Assembly: GCA_905200945.1 (NCBI GenBank)
Contig: CAJKMG010000008.1
Span: 40,467 to 104,466, forward strand
Direction: 5' to 3'
Length of the DNA: 64,000 nucleotides
Origin: an uncultured Akkermansia sp.
GTDB lineage: Bacteria; Verrucomicrobiota; Verrucomicrobiia; Verrucomicrobiales; Akkermansiaceae
Below are positions 49,509 through 58,496 of this stretch, in pieces; the stretch's first letter is position 1; every line of letters starts with the position of its first letter. Below the pieces are notes generated by a model. The model had not been told where the DNA came from. It did not search any database and saw nothing but the letters and a program-made list of their open reading frames with translations. Made by a program: the position numbers and the translations under genes.

Positions 49509-50828
49509 ATGTTCCGTTCCTCCATCATGCTTCTGGCAACCATGTTGTGCGTTTCCTGCGTACCGCACCGGCCTATCCAGGACAGCAGCTCCCCGCCCAT
49601 TGACGCGGCCAATCCCCTGGACGGCACTCCCGTGGCGCTGGCGTGGAGTTCCGGAACGCAATTAATGATGGGAGTCGACACGGGGGCAGTCCAGACATCC
49701 CTGCTTTTCTCCCCCGCAGTAGAATCCATCGGCGCCCGCCTTCGCGGCAGGGGAGCCATGCGCACGGCCAGCGTGCCCGTTTCCCTGAAGGATGACGGAG
49801 AACCCATTTCCCGAAAACAGGACGTGGTGATGGCGGACCAGGCTCCGTATGACGGTTTGCTGGGCTGGGAATGCATCCGGAAATATGTGTGGAACATCAA
49901 CTACCCCAAACGTTCCCACCGTTTTTTCAACAAACTTCCCTCCAGGATAAAAAGCTGGAACAAGCTTTCCCTGATTCCCGGGTCCGACTACCCGCAAATT
50001 GCGGACAAGCACGGAAGGCGCATCATTCTGGACACGGGAGCCCCCCACGCCGTCTATATCTCCAAAAAACGCTGGAATGCCATTAAGCAGGCCTATCCGG
50101 ATGCGTTCGTCAGCGTCTATTCCGGCTACAGCCCCGCTGCAGGCGGCTTTTACGCCCACGAATGCATGCACGTAAGCTCCTTCCAGCTCGGTCCCCTGGA
50201 ATTAAAAAACATCCTGCTCTGTGAAAGCTTCGCCAACCCGGAAGTAATGGGCATCCCCGATGACATCGATATCATCCTGGGATACGGCGCTCTGGCCGCG
50301 CGCCAGTTCTGGCTGGACGGCCCGGGGAACGCCCTTTATTTCAGCTCCACCAGCCACCGGATGCCCGCCCCCGCCTCCTTCAACCTGATGGGAGGAACCT
50401 TTATCCAGGACCGCAATGGGAATGGCCCCATGAAGGCCTACGTGGCCGAGTGGTCGCCCGCATGGGACGCCGGCCTCAGAACGGGAGACGTGCTTATTTC
50501 CATCAATGGAAGAAAGAATCCCTATCCGGACCTCGTAGAATATGTTACCACCCAGCGGGGGGCCCAGGCCAGCGTGGTGGTTCAGCGCAGGAACAGGCTG
50601 GTGCGCATCCAATGGGAAGTTCCGGCCGCGCCCCCTGCCGGGGACTATTACCCTACGCCCCAGGCCATTACGGAACAGGAATTCGAAAACCACGTCAGGC
50701 AGCAGGAAGAAAAAGAACAAACCAAGCCCCCCGCAGACAGCCAGCAGCCCCCGGCTACTGCCGGAGAAACTCCGGATGAAGCCTCTCCCGCACCTGACGG
50801 GAAAACGGACAAGGCATCCGCTGCCTGA
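49509..50828 (+). CDS. Lipoprotein with two DTG motifs (retropepsin-like) and a PDZ domain
   Basis: This 439-residue protein has a lipoprotein signal ending CVSC (Cys17). Two aspartyl-protease-type motifs follow, GVDTGA (Asp57) and ILDTGAPHAV (Asp175). They lie in regions with the usual psi-loop and YDGLLGWECI or DIILGYGAL partners, suggesting two retropepsin-like lobes in one chain. A PDZ domain (about 300-380: AYVAEWSPAWDAGLRTGDVLISINGRK) comes next, and a Pro/Glu/Lys-rich tail ends it. The likely role is a cell-envelope peptidase or a peptide-binding protein. The permease gene begins 35 bases later on the same strand. Confidence 0.75.
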   Translation: MFRSSIMLLATMLCVSCVPHRPIQDSSSPPIDAANPLDGTPVALAWSSGTQLMMGVDTGAVQTSLLFSPAVESIGARLRGRGAMRTASVPVSLKDDGEPISRKQDVVMADQAPYDGLLGWECIRKYVWNINYPKRSHRFFNKLPSRIKSWNKLSLIPGSDYPQIADKHGRRIILDTGAPHAVYISKKRWNAIKQAYPDAFVSVYSGYSPAAGGFYAHECMHVSSFQLGPLELKNILLCESFANPEVMGIPDDIDIILGYGALAARQFWLDGPGNALYFSSTSHRMPAPASFNLMGGTFIQDRNGNGPMKAYVAEWSPAWDAGLRTGDVLISINGRKNPYPDLVEYVTTQRGAQASVVVQRRNRLVRIQWEVPAAPPAGDYYPTPQAITEQEFENHVRQQEEKEQTKPPADSQQPPATAGETPDEASPAPDGKTDKASAA

Positions 50829-50863
50829 GCCAGGCCAGCAACCATCCCACTCTCTACACCGGC

Positions 50864-52174
50864 ATGAATAATGCACAACATCAGAATACACAGGCTTCCT
50901 CCGTCTCCGCCATTCCCTCCCCCTTCCAGAGGAAAACCTGCTGGCATGCCCTGACGGGAGCCTCCATTCTGGTGATGCTGTGCATCGCGGCTTTCGTCAT
51001 TTTTGAAGTGGTGGAAGTTCTGGGGTTCCTGGAACCGGTGCTCCTACCTATCCTGATTGCCGCCGTCGTGGCGTATTTGCTGGAACCTATCGTTTCCTGG
51101 CTGGTGCATTTCAAATTCTCCCGCCCCTGGGCCGTAGTCACGGTCATGTTTGCGGCGCTGGCTGTCCTGGTAGGCTTTGGAGCCACGATTCTTCCTCCCC
51201 TGATCAGGCAAACGGATGAACTGATCGACAACCGGATGGAGCTATGGAACAAAACCTCCGAACTGATTGACTCCACCATTGAAATACCCTTTATTTCCCG
51301 CACCATTGACAGCGTTTACAGAACCAGTCTGCGGGAACTGAATACCAGCCATTATACGGAGGCGGAAATCCATGACCTGAGAAACGCCCAAACCGCGAGA
51401 GAAAAACTGGGGGCCTACATGACCATCAATTCCTCCTTTTACCAGGACAAGCTGATGAGCTGGCTCACTTCCGGAGGACGAGCCCTGTACAGCACCATAG
51501 GAATCATGGTCAGTATCCTGATCACGCCCATTTTCGCTTTTTATTTTCTGCTGGAGGCGGACAAAATCAGAGAAAAATGGCCCAGCATCCTGCCCTTGAA
51601 AGTCTCCAAATTCAGAAAGGACGTGGTGGAGACCATGGAGGAAATCAACGGCTACCTGATTTCTTTCTTCCGCGGCCAGATGCTGGTAAGCATCATTGAA
51701 GGCATTCTGATCGCCATCTGCCTGAAACTGATCGGCCTGCCATACGCCATCACCATCGGCGCCGCGGTCTGCGTGCTGGGCATCGTTCCCTACCTGGGCA
51801 TCATCACCGCCTTTATCCCTGCGGTGCTGCTGGCCTGGTTCACATGGGGAGATTTCCAGCACGTGCTGATTGTTTCCGGAATCTTCCTGGCCGTCAACCA
51901 ATTTGACGGATGGGTCATCCAGCCGAAAATCGTGGGGGATTCCGTAGAACTCCATCCGCTCACGGTCATGTTTTCCGTGCTGATCTGGACACTTATCCTG
52001 GGCGGTTTGATCGGCGCCCTGCTGGCTGTTCCCCTGACAGCCGCCATCAAGGTCCTCTACAAACGGTACATCTGGCAGAATGCCAGCATGCGCCCCATGA
52101 CGGAACCCGTGCTTCCGCCGGAACATCCCGGCGAGCAGCCTCCGGACAGTCCAGAAGGTCCGGCCCGCACCTAA
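50864..52174 (+). CDS. AI-2E family (PerM-like) membrane transporter
   Basis: The 436-residue protein has the AI-2E/PerM fold: two helices at the N-terminus with LPILIAAVVAYLLEPIVSWL, a cytoplasmic helical part (about 130-190), then about six helices. They include FAFYFLLEADKIR-like IFAFYFLLEADKIREKWP, SFFRGQMLVSIIEGILIAICLKLIGLPYA, YLGIITAFIPAVLLAW and the C-terminal GGLIGALLAVPLTAAIKVL. Family members export small signals or Na+ and are rarely characterised. It lies between the PDZ lipoprotein and the sulfatase, all on the same strand, and may be in one transcript with the former. Confidence 0.88.
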   Translation: MNNAQHQNTQASSVSAIPSPFQRKTCWHALTGASILVMLCIAAFVIFEVVEVLGFLEPVLLPILIAAVVAYLLEPIVSWLVHFKFSRPWAVVTVMFAALAVLVGFGATILPPLIRQTDELIDNRMELWNKTSELIDSTIEIPFISRTIDSVYRTSLRELNTSHYTEAEIHDLRNAQTAREKLGAYMTINSSFYQDKLMSWLTSGGRALYSTIGIMVSILITPIFAFYFLLEADKIREKWPSILPLKVSKFRKDVVETMEEINGYLISFFRGQMLVSIIEGILIAICLKLIGLPYAITIGAAVCVLGIVPYLGIITAFIPAVLLAWFTWGDFQHVLIVSGIFLAVNQFDGWVIQPKIVGDSVELHPLTVMFSVLIWTLILGGLIGALLAVPLTAAIKVLYKRYIWQNASMRPMTEPVLPPEHPGEQPPDSPEGPART

Positions 52175-52232
52175 ACAGCGGCATCCTTCCAACCGTCCTT
52201 TCCGGAAAATATCATCACACACACCTGACAAC

Positions 52233-53813
52233 ATGAATAAACCCGCATTACACCTGATGCTTGCCCTGGCGGCGGCAGCGGCCTGCCCGGCCGCAGTCAC
52301 GCCAAAGGTCAAGCCCCCCAAGGCCATCGTCATGATTTACGCTGACGACCTCGGCTACGGAGACGTAGGCTGCTATGGAGCCAAGGGAATTCCCACCCCC
52401 TCCATCGACAAGCTTGCCGAACAGGGATGCCGCTTCACGGACGCCTATTCCACCACATCCGTCTGCACCCCTTCCCGCTACGCCCTGTTCACCGGGGAAT
52501 ATCCGTGGCGCAAGGAAGGCACGGGCATCCTGCCGGGAGACGCCGCCCTCATTATCGATACCAAGAAGCCCACCCTGCCCAAGATGCTCCAATCCCATGG
52601 TTACAAAACCTACATGATAGGCAAATGGCATCTGGGCCTGGGGGAAAAGGGAAAGAAGATTGACTGGAACAAACATATCTCTCCCAGCCCGAACGAAATC
52701 GGATTTGACGAGAGCTTTATCTTCGCCGCTACGGGCGACCGCGTTCCCTGCGTGATTCTGGAAAACGGCAATGTCCGCAACCTTGATCCGAACGACCCCA
52801 TTGAAGTATCCTACAAGCACAACTTCCCCGGGCTTCCCAATGGCAAGGACAATAAGGACCAGCTCAAACTCATGTGGAGCCACGGACATAATCAGGCCAT
52901 TATCAACGGCATTGGACGCATCGGCTTCATGAAGGGCGGCAAAAGCGCCTTGTGGAAGGATGATGAAAACGCCGATGTAATTACGGATAAGGCCATTGAA
53001 TACATCCAGAAGAGCGCCAAAGCCAAGGAACCGTTTTTCCTGATGTTCGCCACGCATGACATCCACGTGCCGCGCTGCCCGGAAAAACGCTTTGTGGGCA
53101 AGAGCCGGCACGGCGTGCGCGGTGACGTGACCGTGGAACTGGATGACTGCGTGCGCCGCATTACGGACGCTCTGCAACAGGCCGGTCTGGAAAAAGACGC
53201 CCTGGTGATCTTCTCCAGCGACAACGGTCCCGTGCTGGATGACGGCTACAGGGATTTCGCCGTCCGGGACAATGCCACCCATTCCCCCGCCGGCCCCTTC
53301 CGCGCAGGCAAATACAGCATTCTGGAAGGAGGTTCCCGCATTCCGTTCATCGTCAAATGGCCCGGCGTGATCAAACCCGGAACCACGAGCAAGGCCCTGC
53401 TCAACCAGATGGATCTGGGTGCCTCCCTGGAACAACTGCTGGAACCCGGCAAGGCCAATTCCTTCCGTGACTCAGAAAACGTGATGCCCGCCCTTCTGGG
53501 CAAATCCGCCAAGGGGCGCGACTACCACGTCATCAACAGCACCGGCAAGGCGTTGGCGATTCGCCACGGCAAATGGAAATTCATTCCCGCCGGAGTGGCC
53601 ATTCGCGACGGCATCAACGGAGCCTCCGCCAAAATGAGCAAGTCCCCGGAAGGAGGAAGCCTCTTTGACCTGGAAAAAGACCCGAAGGAACTTGACAACG
53701 TAGCCGCCCGGCATCCGGACATTTGCGAACAAATGAAAGCCAAGCTTGAGGAAATCCGCCAGAGGCCCGAAACCAAGGCTGACCGGGAAGACCTGCTTCC
53801 CTTGGACGACTAA
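52233..53813 (+). CDS. Secreted sulfatase (formylglycine-dependent)
   Basis: The 526-residue type I sulfatase has a Sec signal peptide (about 1-21), the metal ligands YADDLGYGDVG (Asp38, Asp39), and the FGly motif CTPSR (Cys78) that must be oxidised to formylglycine. GKWHLG, HDIHVPR and SSDNGP complete the active site. It probably removes sulfate from mucin glycans or other host glycans in the periplasm or outside the cell. A dedicated sulfatase-maturing enzyme is not in the window; the kinase at 4045 carries only a Cys-less FGE-like domain. It starts 58 bases after the permease. Confidence 0.95.
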   Translation: MNKPALHLMLALAAAAACPAAVTPKVKPPKAIVMIYADDLGYGDVGCYGAKGIPTPSIDKLAEQGCRFTDAYSTTSVCTPSRYALFTGEYPWRKEGTGILPGDAALIIDTKKPTLPKMLQSHGYKTYMIGKWHLGLGEKGKKIDWNKHISPSPNEIGFDESFIFAATGDRVPCVILENGNVRNLDPNDPIEVSYKHNFPGLPNGKDNKDQLKLMWSHGHNQAIINGIGRIGFMKGGKSALWKDDENADVITDKAIEYIQKSAKAKEPFFLMFATHDIHVPRCPEKRFVGKSRHGVRGDVTVELDDCVRRITDALQQAGLEKDALVIFSSDNGPVLDDGYRDFAVRDNATHSPAGPFRAGKYSILEGGSRIPFIVKWPGVIKPGTTSKALLNQMDLGASLEQLLEPGKANSFRDSENVMPALLGKSAKGRDYHVINSTGKALAIRHGKWKFIPAGVAIRDGINGASAKMSKSPEGGSLFDLEKDPKELDNVAARHPDICEQMKAKLEEIRQRPETKADREDLLPLDD

Positions 53814-53832
53814 TATCCATTCTGGCCAGACC

Positions 53833-54318
53833 ATGAGAAAATCCGCCACATGCTCCCAATGCGGCCACGGGTACACCTACCCGGCCGGTCTGGACGCCAA
53901 AACCGGCATGCGCTGCAAGGCGTGCGGCATTCTGATTCACGCTACAACGGGGCTTCCCTTCGGGGAAGCCCCCTCTTCGCCATCCGGCTGCAAACCGGAA
54001 AATGCCATAAAACCGCCGCCCACCCTGCCCCCTGTCAAGAAAAAACGGCCGTCCTCCTCCGGACGCGATACTGACGAACGCGGCATCCGGCAGGAAAATC
54101 TGCCGCAGCTGCCAGCAGCATCCGTCCGTCGGATTCCCGCTACATCATGGCTGGCGTGGGGACTGTCCGTGACCGCGTTGATTCTGGCCTTTATTTTTCC
54201 CTCCTACGGAAACGGCTCCACAGATCCGCTGTTCATGCTTCAGTGCCTGCCCTCCATGGTCTTCGGCTGCTCTGCGGCCATCCTTTTCATCCAGGGCCTG
54301 GCGGCCTTGCGCCGCTGA
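53833..54318 (+). CDS. Zinc-ribbon membrane protein of unknown function
   Basis: From the ATG at 53833 the protein has 161 residues. The N-terminus has a zinc ribbon, CSQCGHGY, then CKACG (two CxxC pairs, about 17 residues apart). A Pro/Ser/Lys-rich linker (about 40-95) follows, then two membrane helices (SWLAWGLSVTALILAFIFP and LPSMVFGCSAAILFIQGLAA). This layout, ribbon plus membrane anchor, is common in proteins of unknown role in this phylum. It starts 19 bases after the sulfatase on the same strand. Confidence 0.7.
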   Translation: MRKSATCSQCGHGYTYPAGLDAKTGMRCKACGILIHATTGLPFGEAPSSPSGCKPENAIKPPPTLPPVKKKRPSSSGRDTDERGIRQENLPQLPAASVRRIPATSWLAWGLSVTALILAFIFPSYGNGSTDPLFMLQCLPSMVFGCSAAILFIQGLAALRR

Positions 54319-54434
54319 AAAGGGGCAATACCTCCGGAACCATCCGGAAATACATCAGTCCTCCATCCCGAAAACGGTCTGCCGCCCCCCCGGCTTCCAT
54401 ACCGCCTTCCGCAAAACCGGGCTTTTAGGCTTGC

Positions 54435-54449
54435 CTGTCAAATTGACAG
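54435..54449. promoter_or_regulatory. 15-bp perfect inverted repeat over the FeoB-like gene promoter
   Basis: CTGTCAA-A-TTGACAG is a perfect 7-1-7 palindrome. It covers a candidate -35 box (TGTCAA 54436-54441, 17 bases before TATGTT at 54459-54464). The ATG is at 54477. A repressor bound here would block the promoter; a metal-responsive regulator is a reasonable guess, but the sequence is not a canonical Fur or MntR site. Confidence 0.55.
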
Positions 54450-54476
54450 ATTTTAAGTTATGTTCCGGTAAACGTT

Positions 54477-55727
54477 ATGGAACGGGAGGCAGAGGAGAAG
54501 GAAAACCTGTGGAGAACCAGACTGGATGCCATCCTGATGCACAGGATATGGGGGTCCCTTATTTTCCTGTGCATTGTTTATATTATTTTCTTTCTGAGCT
54601 TCGCTATCGGGGATCCTCTGGTCAGGCTCATCCAGACGGGCACCCAGATGTTCAGCGTCTGGGCCTGCCGCATGCTGGAACCGTGGCCCCGTCTGCAATC
54701 CCTGCTGGGGGAAGGCGTGGTAGGCGGCGTGGGCGGCGTACTGGCCTTTCTGCCCAACGTTGTTCTCCTCTTCGGGGCCATTACTGTGTTGGAAAACAGC
54801 GGATACATGATGAGGGTTTCCCGCCTGATGAGCCGCATCATGAAAATCATGGGATTGAACGGCAGCAGCTTTGCCCCCCTCCTGCTGGGATTCGGCTGCT
54901 CGGTTCCCGCCATCCTGTCCACCAGGAGAATTGAAACGCGCAGCGACCGTCTGGTCACCATCGCCGTGCTGCCCATGATGAGCTGTGCAGGCCGTCTGCC
55001 GATCTACATGATGTTTGTCTCCGCCCTGTTTCCCTCCCGCCTGCAGGCCCCCGTGCTGTTCGGGATTTACGCCAGCGGCGTCCTGCTGGCGCTGTGCTGT
55101 GCCCGGCTTCTGAAAAACACGCTTTTCAAGGCTCCCCAGAGGGACTCCCTTCACCACATGAAGCGCCTGCGCCTCCCCTCCCTGCGGAAGGTGGGCATCC
55201 TGATGTGGTCGCGGGCCTTCATGTATGTCCGGAAAGCGGGAACCTTCATTCTTGGAGCCTCCATCATCCTGTGGTTCCTGAACACCTATCCCAGGCCGGA
55301 AGCAGACACGGCGCCGACAAACGCAGCGGCCATGGAACACTCCTACGCCGGGCAAATCGGCCATTGGATGGAACCCGTCACTCAGGTGGCCGGATTTGAC
55401 TGGAAAATCAATTCCGCCCTGGTGGGGGCCTTTGCAGCCAAGGAAATCTTCGTCACCCAGATGGGCATTCTCTATGCGGTGGAAGACGGAAATTCGGGCC
55501 CGGCGGCACAGCAGACATTGAACGCCCGTCTTAAAGCCAGCTATACCCCGCTCCAGGGCATCAGCATCATGATATTTTGCCTGATCGCCCTGCCCTGCAT
55601 CGGCACCGTCACTGTCGCCAAGAGGGAAGCGGGCACCTGGTGGTTCGCTCTGGCTCAATTCGGAGGATTGACCCTCCTGGGGTTTGCAACGGCTACGCTG
55701 ATCTACCAGACGGGGCTCCTTCTGTAA
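54477..55727 (+). CDS. FeoB-like ferrous iron transporter membrane domain, without G domain
   Basis: The 416-residue protein matches only the membrane part of FeoB. After a short charged start (about 20 residues) comes RIWGSLIFLCIVYIIFFL, then GEGVVGGVGGVLAFLPNVVLLFG. The first gate motif follows, LLGFGCSVPAILSTRRIETRSDRL with MSCAGRLPIY. The second gate lies in the C-terminal half (SALVGAFAAKEIFVTQMGIL, IALPCIGTVTVAKREAG). The GTPase and GDI domains of normal FeoB (about 250 residues) are missing, and no gene near it supplies them. It may use a G protein encoded elsewhere or transport another metal or nucleoside. Confidence 0.82.
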   Translation: MEREAEEKENLWRTRLDAILMHRIWGSLIFLCIVYIIFFLSFAIGDPLVRLIQTGTQMFSVWACRMLEPWPRLQSLLGEGVVGGVGGVLAFLPNVVLLFGAITVLENSGYMMRVSRLMSRIMKIMGLNGSSFAPLLLGFGCSVPAILSTRRIETRSDRLVTIAVLPMMSCAGRLPIYMMFVSALFPSRLQAPVLFGIYASGVLLALCCARLLKNTLFKAPQRDSLHHMKRLRLPSLRKVGILMWSRAFMYVRKAGTFILGASIILWFLNTYPRPEADTAPTNAAAMEHSYAGQIGHWMEPVTQVAGFDWKINSALVGAFAAKEIFVTQMGILYAVEDGNSGPAAQQTLNARLKASYTPLQGISIMIFCLIALPCIGTVTVAKREAGTWWFALAQFGGLTLLGFATATLIYQTGLLL

Positions 55728-56074
55728 ACGCCAGCCATAAAAAACGGAAGCAAGAGATATCCCCGGGAAAAGAGGCGCTTACGCTAAATTACAGCAGGTT
55801 TGCCCGCTCTACGGTCAAATCACCACGCTTTTCCCATCCCCCGTTCAAGAAAATATATGGATATAAACAGTCTGCAAAAACATACACCCTTATCCGGCCA
55901 TGAAAGCCGCAGCATAACACCATGCACAGCCGAGGAAGTCTCCCCTCCGCAACAATCCGTAACCAGTATGCACCGCTGAAGTCTTCCCTGTTTTTTCAAG
56001 CCGTCCGGGTATCCTTTTCCGTTTGCAGGAGGGCAACCCGCAGCAAAAAAGATCACGCAGCCATTTCCGGAAAA
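55728..56074. other. Intergenic region between convergent genes
   Basis: These 347 bases hold no supportable gene and no strong terminator hairpin. Two short minus-strand frames are Arg/Lys/Gly rich and show no features. Confidence 0.4.
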
Positions 56075-57385
56075 TCAACGCTCTTTTGACAGGGAATAAT
56101 CAAAAAAGGGGCACCAGTTATCCATTCGGTAATCTTTGCCCTGAATACGGGCCTTAACCCCATCTCCCTGGGAATCCCTCAGGCATCCCCGCGCCCCCGT
56201 CCGCGGACCGGAAGGACGGTGTTCATTAATCGTCATCCCATAGCGTAGCCGGCCTTTCCTCGGGTCCTTCTCCGTCAACATCCGTACCGTATTCTTCCCC
56301 ACCAGCTGGACAGACTTGATGGAGAGATCCTCCCCCGCAGCCCCCACAAGGGAAAAACCATAATTTCCAGGGTCGTCAACCATCTTCGTGTCCAGAACCA
56401 GAGGGGGACAGGGAGCATAAAATGTAACTTCCACCGTCCAATCCTTTCCGGACTTCCTGATTTTATGGTTCAGGGGATGCACGGGTTTCCAGTCCACCCC
56501 ATCCAACAGGACTTTCTTCATGACATATCCCACATACTCTCCATAAAGACGGGACATGGGCGCCGTCAAATGAACTCCGTCGCTATACTCGAAATGGTAC
56601 ATCGGAGTCGTCATCACATACAGGCTGTCCTTCTCCAAAGCCATTTCCAGCTGTTCCAGGGCAATAGCCGGATAATCCGTAGGATTAAACTGATAATAAT
56701 TCAAATGGGAACCAACCTGATAACCGAAACAGACCACATCGTTTTTCTGCCCAGTCACGGCCCTGGCGTCATGATTCACGTCCCTGATCAGCTTTTCCAT
56801 CTTTTCCCGATACCATTCCCTCGTCTTTCTGCCCTGGTGATCCGTTTCTCCCTGAGTCCAGATAAACGCTGGCATGGCAAGGGTCTTCCCTTCCCGGTCA
56901 GCCAGTATTTTGGCAGACTTCAAATCATCCAGAATACGGCTGTAGGCACCGGTTCCCTTTCCCAGGGAACCAATGCTCGCCCCACCCACTCCCGTAGCCG
57001 AACAAATCAACCGGATACGGGAAGCCGTAGCGGGAGAATAACGCTGCATCAGGCGGAACAGACGACAGGCCGCCCCGGATACGGGAGTTTCTCCGCGCGG
57101 ACCATTCACCCCTTCCTCCAGAGGAGCCAGCATCCTGCGGTCACTGCCGTTCTCATACGCTCTCACCCCTCCCCTGAACATGTACAAGCCCCCTTCCCCC
57201 TGCTTTTCCGTTACAACAGGTTTGGCCGTCCAGCCCACAGAAAGGGATTGGCCGTAAGAAGTCAGATAATTCCAATCCGCCCACTCTGTTTTCCGGGAGG
57301 CACAGATTGTTGCCGAAGCCGCCGCCACCATGTGGAAGGCAAGCAAAATCATGGTAACAGGAATATTATTCATCAGATAATTCAA
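56075..57385 (-). CDS. Secreted SGNH hydrolase, sialate O-acetylesterase-like
   Basis: The 436-residue protein has a signal peptide (about 1-30; MILLAFHMVAAASA) and the SGNH esterase plan. The nucleophile is Ser47 in YGQSLS, there is a glycine-rich SATGVGGASIGSL block near 130, TQGETD near 175, and the Asp/His pair in DGVHLT near 268. The Q-S-L and TQGE pattern is that of the sialate O-acetylesterase (DUF303) family, which removes acetyl groups from sialic acids or other carbohydrates. The last 120 residues form a beta domain. It would help strip acetyl decorations from mucin sugars. It is divergent from the next SGNH gene. Confidence 0.82.
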   Translation of the reverse strand: MNYLMNNIPVTMILLAFHMVAAASATICASRKTEWADWNYLTSYGQSLSVGWTAKPVVTEKQGEGGLYMFRGGVRAYENGSDRRMLAPLEEGVNGPRGETPVSGAACRLFRLMQRYSPATASRIRLICSATGVGGASIGSLGKGTGAYSRILDDLKSAKILADREGKTLAMPAFIWTQGETDHQGRKTREWYREKMEKLIRDVNHDARAVTGQKNDVVCFGYQVGSHLNYYQFNPTDYPAIALEQLEMALEKDSLYVMTTPMYHFEYSDGVHLTAPMSRLYGEYVGYVMKKVLLDGVDWKPVHPLNHKIRKSGKDWTVEVTFYAPCPPLVLDTKMVDDPGNYGFSLVGAAGEDLSIKSVQLVGKNTVRMLTEKDPRKGRLRYGMTINEHRPSGPRTGARGCLRDSQGDGVKARIQGKDYRMDNWCPFFDYSLSKER

Positions 57386-57602
57386 CGGGTTCTATCCGTG
57401 AAAGTACGTTTGCCTTTCCTTGTTTTTATCAATACTTAAACAGATATCCATATATCGGCGACCATATCATTCCACCATGAAATACGACATGCCATACCAT
57501 GCCGACAGGAAAACACATCCGCATATCCGCCCTGCATTATTTCCCTTCGCAAGAAAGGCGGCAAAACCATTTCCCGTAGTTTATCACAGCCTACTAAAAC
57601 AT

Positions 57603-58349
57603 ATGAGAATTCTCCATCTAAACGCCATATCCGCCTCCATCTGCCTTCTGGGATGCGGACTCGCCCTGCCTGTTTTCTCCCAACAGCCGGAAAAAGGAAA
57701 ACCCGATGCCGCCCATATTTCCAAAACAAAAGCTGACTGGTGGAGTCAGAGGCACGCCCTGTTGAAGCAGACCCTGGCGGAAACACCATGCCAATTGCTG
57801 TTTATCGGCGATTCCATCACCCACCGCTGGGAAACCGACGGCAAAAAAATATGGTCTCAATATTTTTCCTCCTATGCCCCTGTCAATTTCGGAATAGGAG
57901 GCGACAGAACGGAACATATATTATGGCGCATTGACGATTCTGCCCTTAAAACGCCGCATTCCCCCCAAGTATGCGTTATCATGGCAGGCACCAATAACAC
58001 GGGACAATACAAAGGCAGGCAGACCCCGCAGGAAACGGCGGAGGGTATCCGGGAAATAGCTTCCCGGGTCCATCGGCTCCCCCCTGCCACAGAAATCATT
58101 CTTCTGCACATCTTTCCCCGGGGGAAAACGGAGGAAGACCCCCTGCGCATCCAAAATGAAATGGTCAACAGGGAACTGGACAAAACAGATATGCCGAGAG
58201 TCCATGTCGTCAACATTAATTCCGCATTCCTGAACAAGGACGGCACATTCCTGCCGGGAATTACCGGGGATCTCGTCCACCTTACAGAAAAAGGCTATCG
58301 CCTCTGGGCGGACGCACTGCTGCCGGAAATCAAAAAATACATGAAGTAA
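57603..58349 (+). CDS. Secreted SGNH/GDSL esterase, PAF-acetylhydrolase-like
   Basis: From the ATG at 57603 the 248-residue protein has a signal sequence (MRILHLNAISASICLLGCGLALPVFS) with a possible lipobox (LLGC). The SGNH motifs are FIGDSITHRW (Ser71), NFGIGGDRTEHILWR, VIMAGTNNTGQ and GDLVHLTEKGYRLWADAL with the catalytic Asp and His. This resembles platelet-activating-factor acetylhydrolase-type esterases that act on acetylated sugars. The open frame to 57420 is a less likely start. It is followed by a bidirectional terminator and is the second extracellular esterase in this locus. Confidence 0.85.
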   Translation: MRILHLNAISASICLLGCGLALPVFSQQPEKGKPDAAHISKTKADWWSQRHALLKQTLAETPCQLLFIGDSITHRWETDGKKIWSQYFSSYAPVNFGIGGDRTEHILWRIDDSALKTPHSPQVCVIMAGTNNTGQYKGRQTPQETAEGIREIASRVHRLPPATEIILLHIFPRGKTEEDPLRIQNEMVNRELDKTDMPRVHVVNINSAFLNKDGTFLPGITGDLVHLTEKGYRLWADALLPEIKKYMK

Positions 58350-58440
58350 GTCCGCTACCCCTTTCCGCCCGGCTCAACGGACAATCCAGCCTCATCTGCG
58401 CAGAAGCGGCAAGCCAATCATGGTTGTCACTCCCGCACAT

Positions 58441-58474
58441 AAAAAACCGGAGGGAAAATAATCCCTCCGGTTTT
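58441..58474. terminator. Bidirectional Rho-independent terminator
   Basis: CCGGAGGGA (58447-58455) and TCCCTCCGG (58462-58470) form a nine-bp stem with a six-base loop. It is preceded by six A and followed by TTTT, so it works on both strands. It lies between two convergent genes. Confidence 0.85.
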
Positions 58475-58496
58475 CGGATACGGCCGTTGAAACCGT

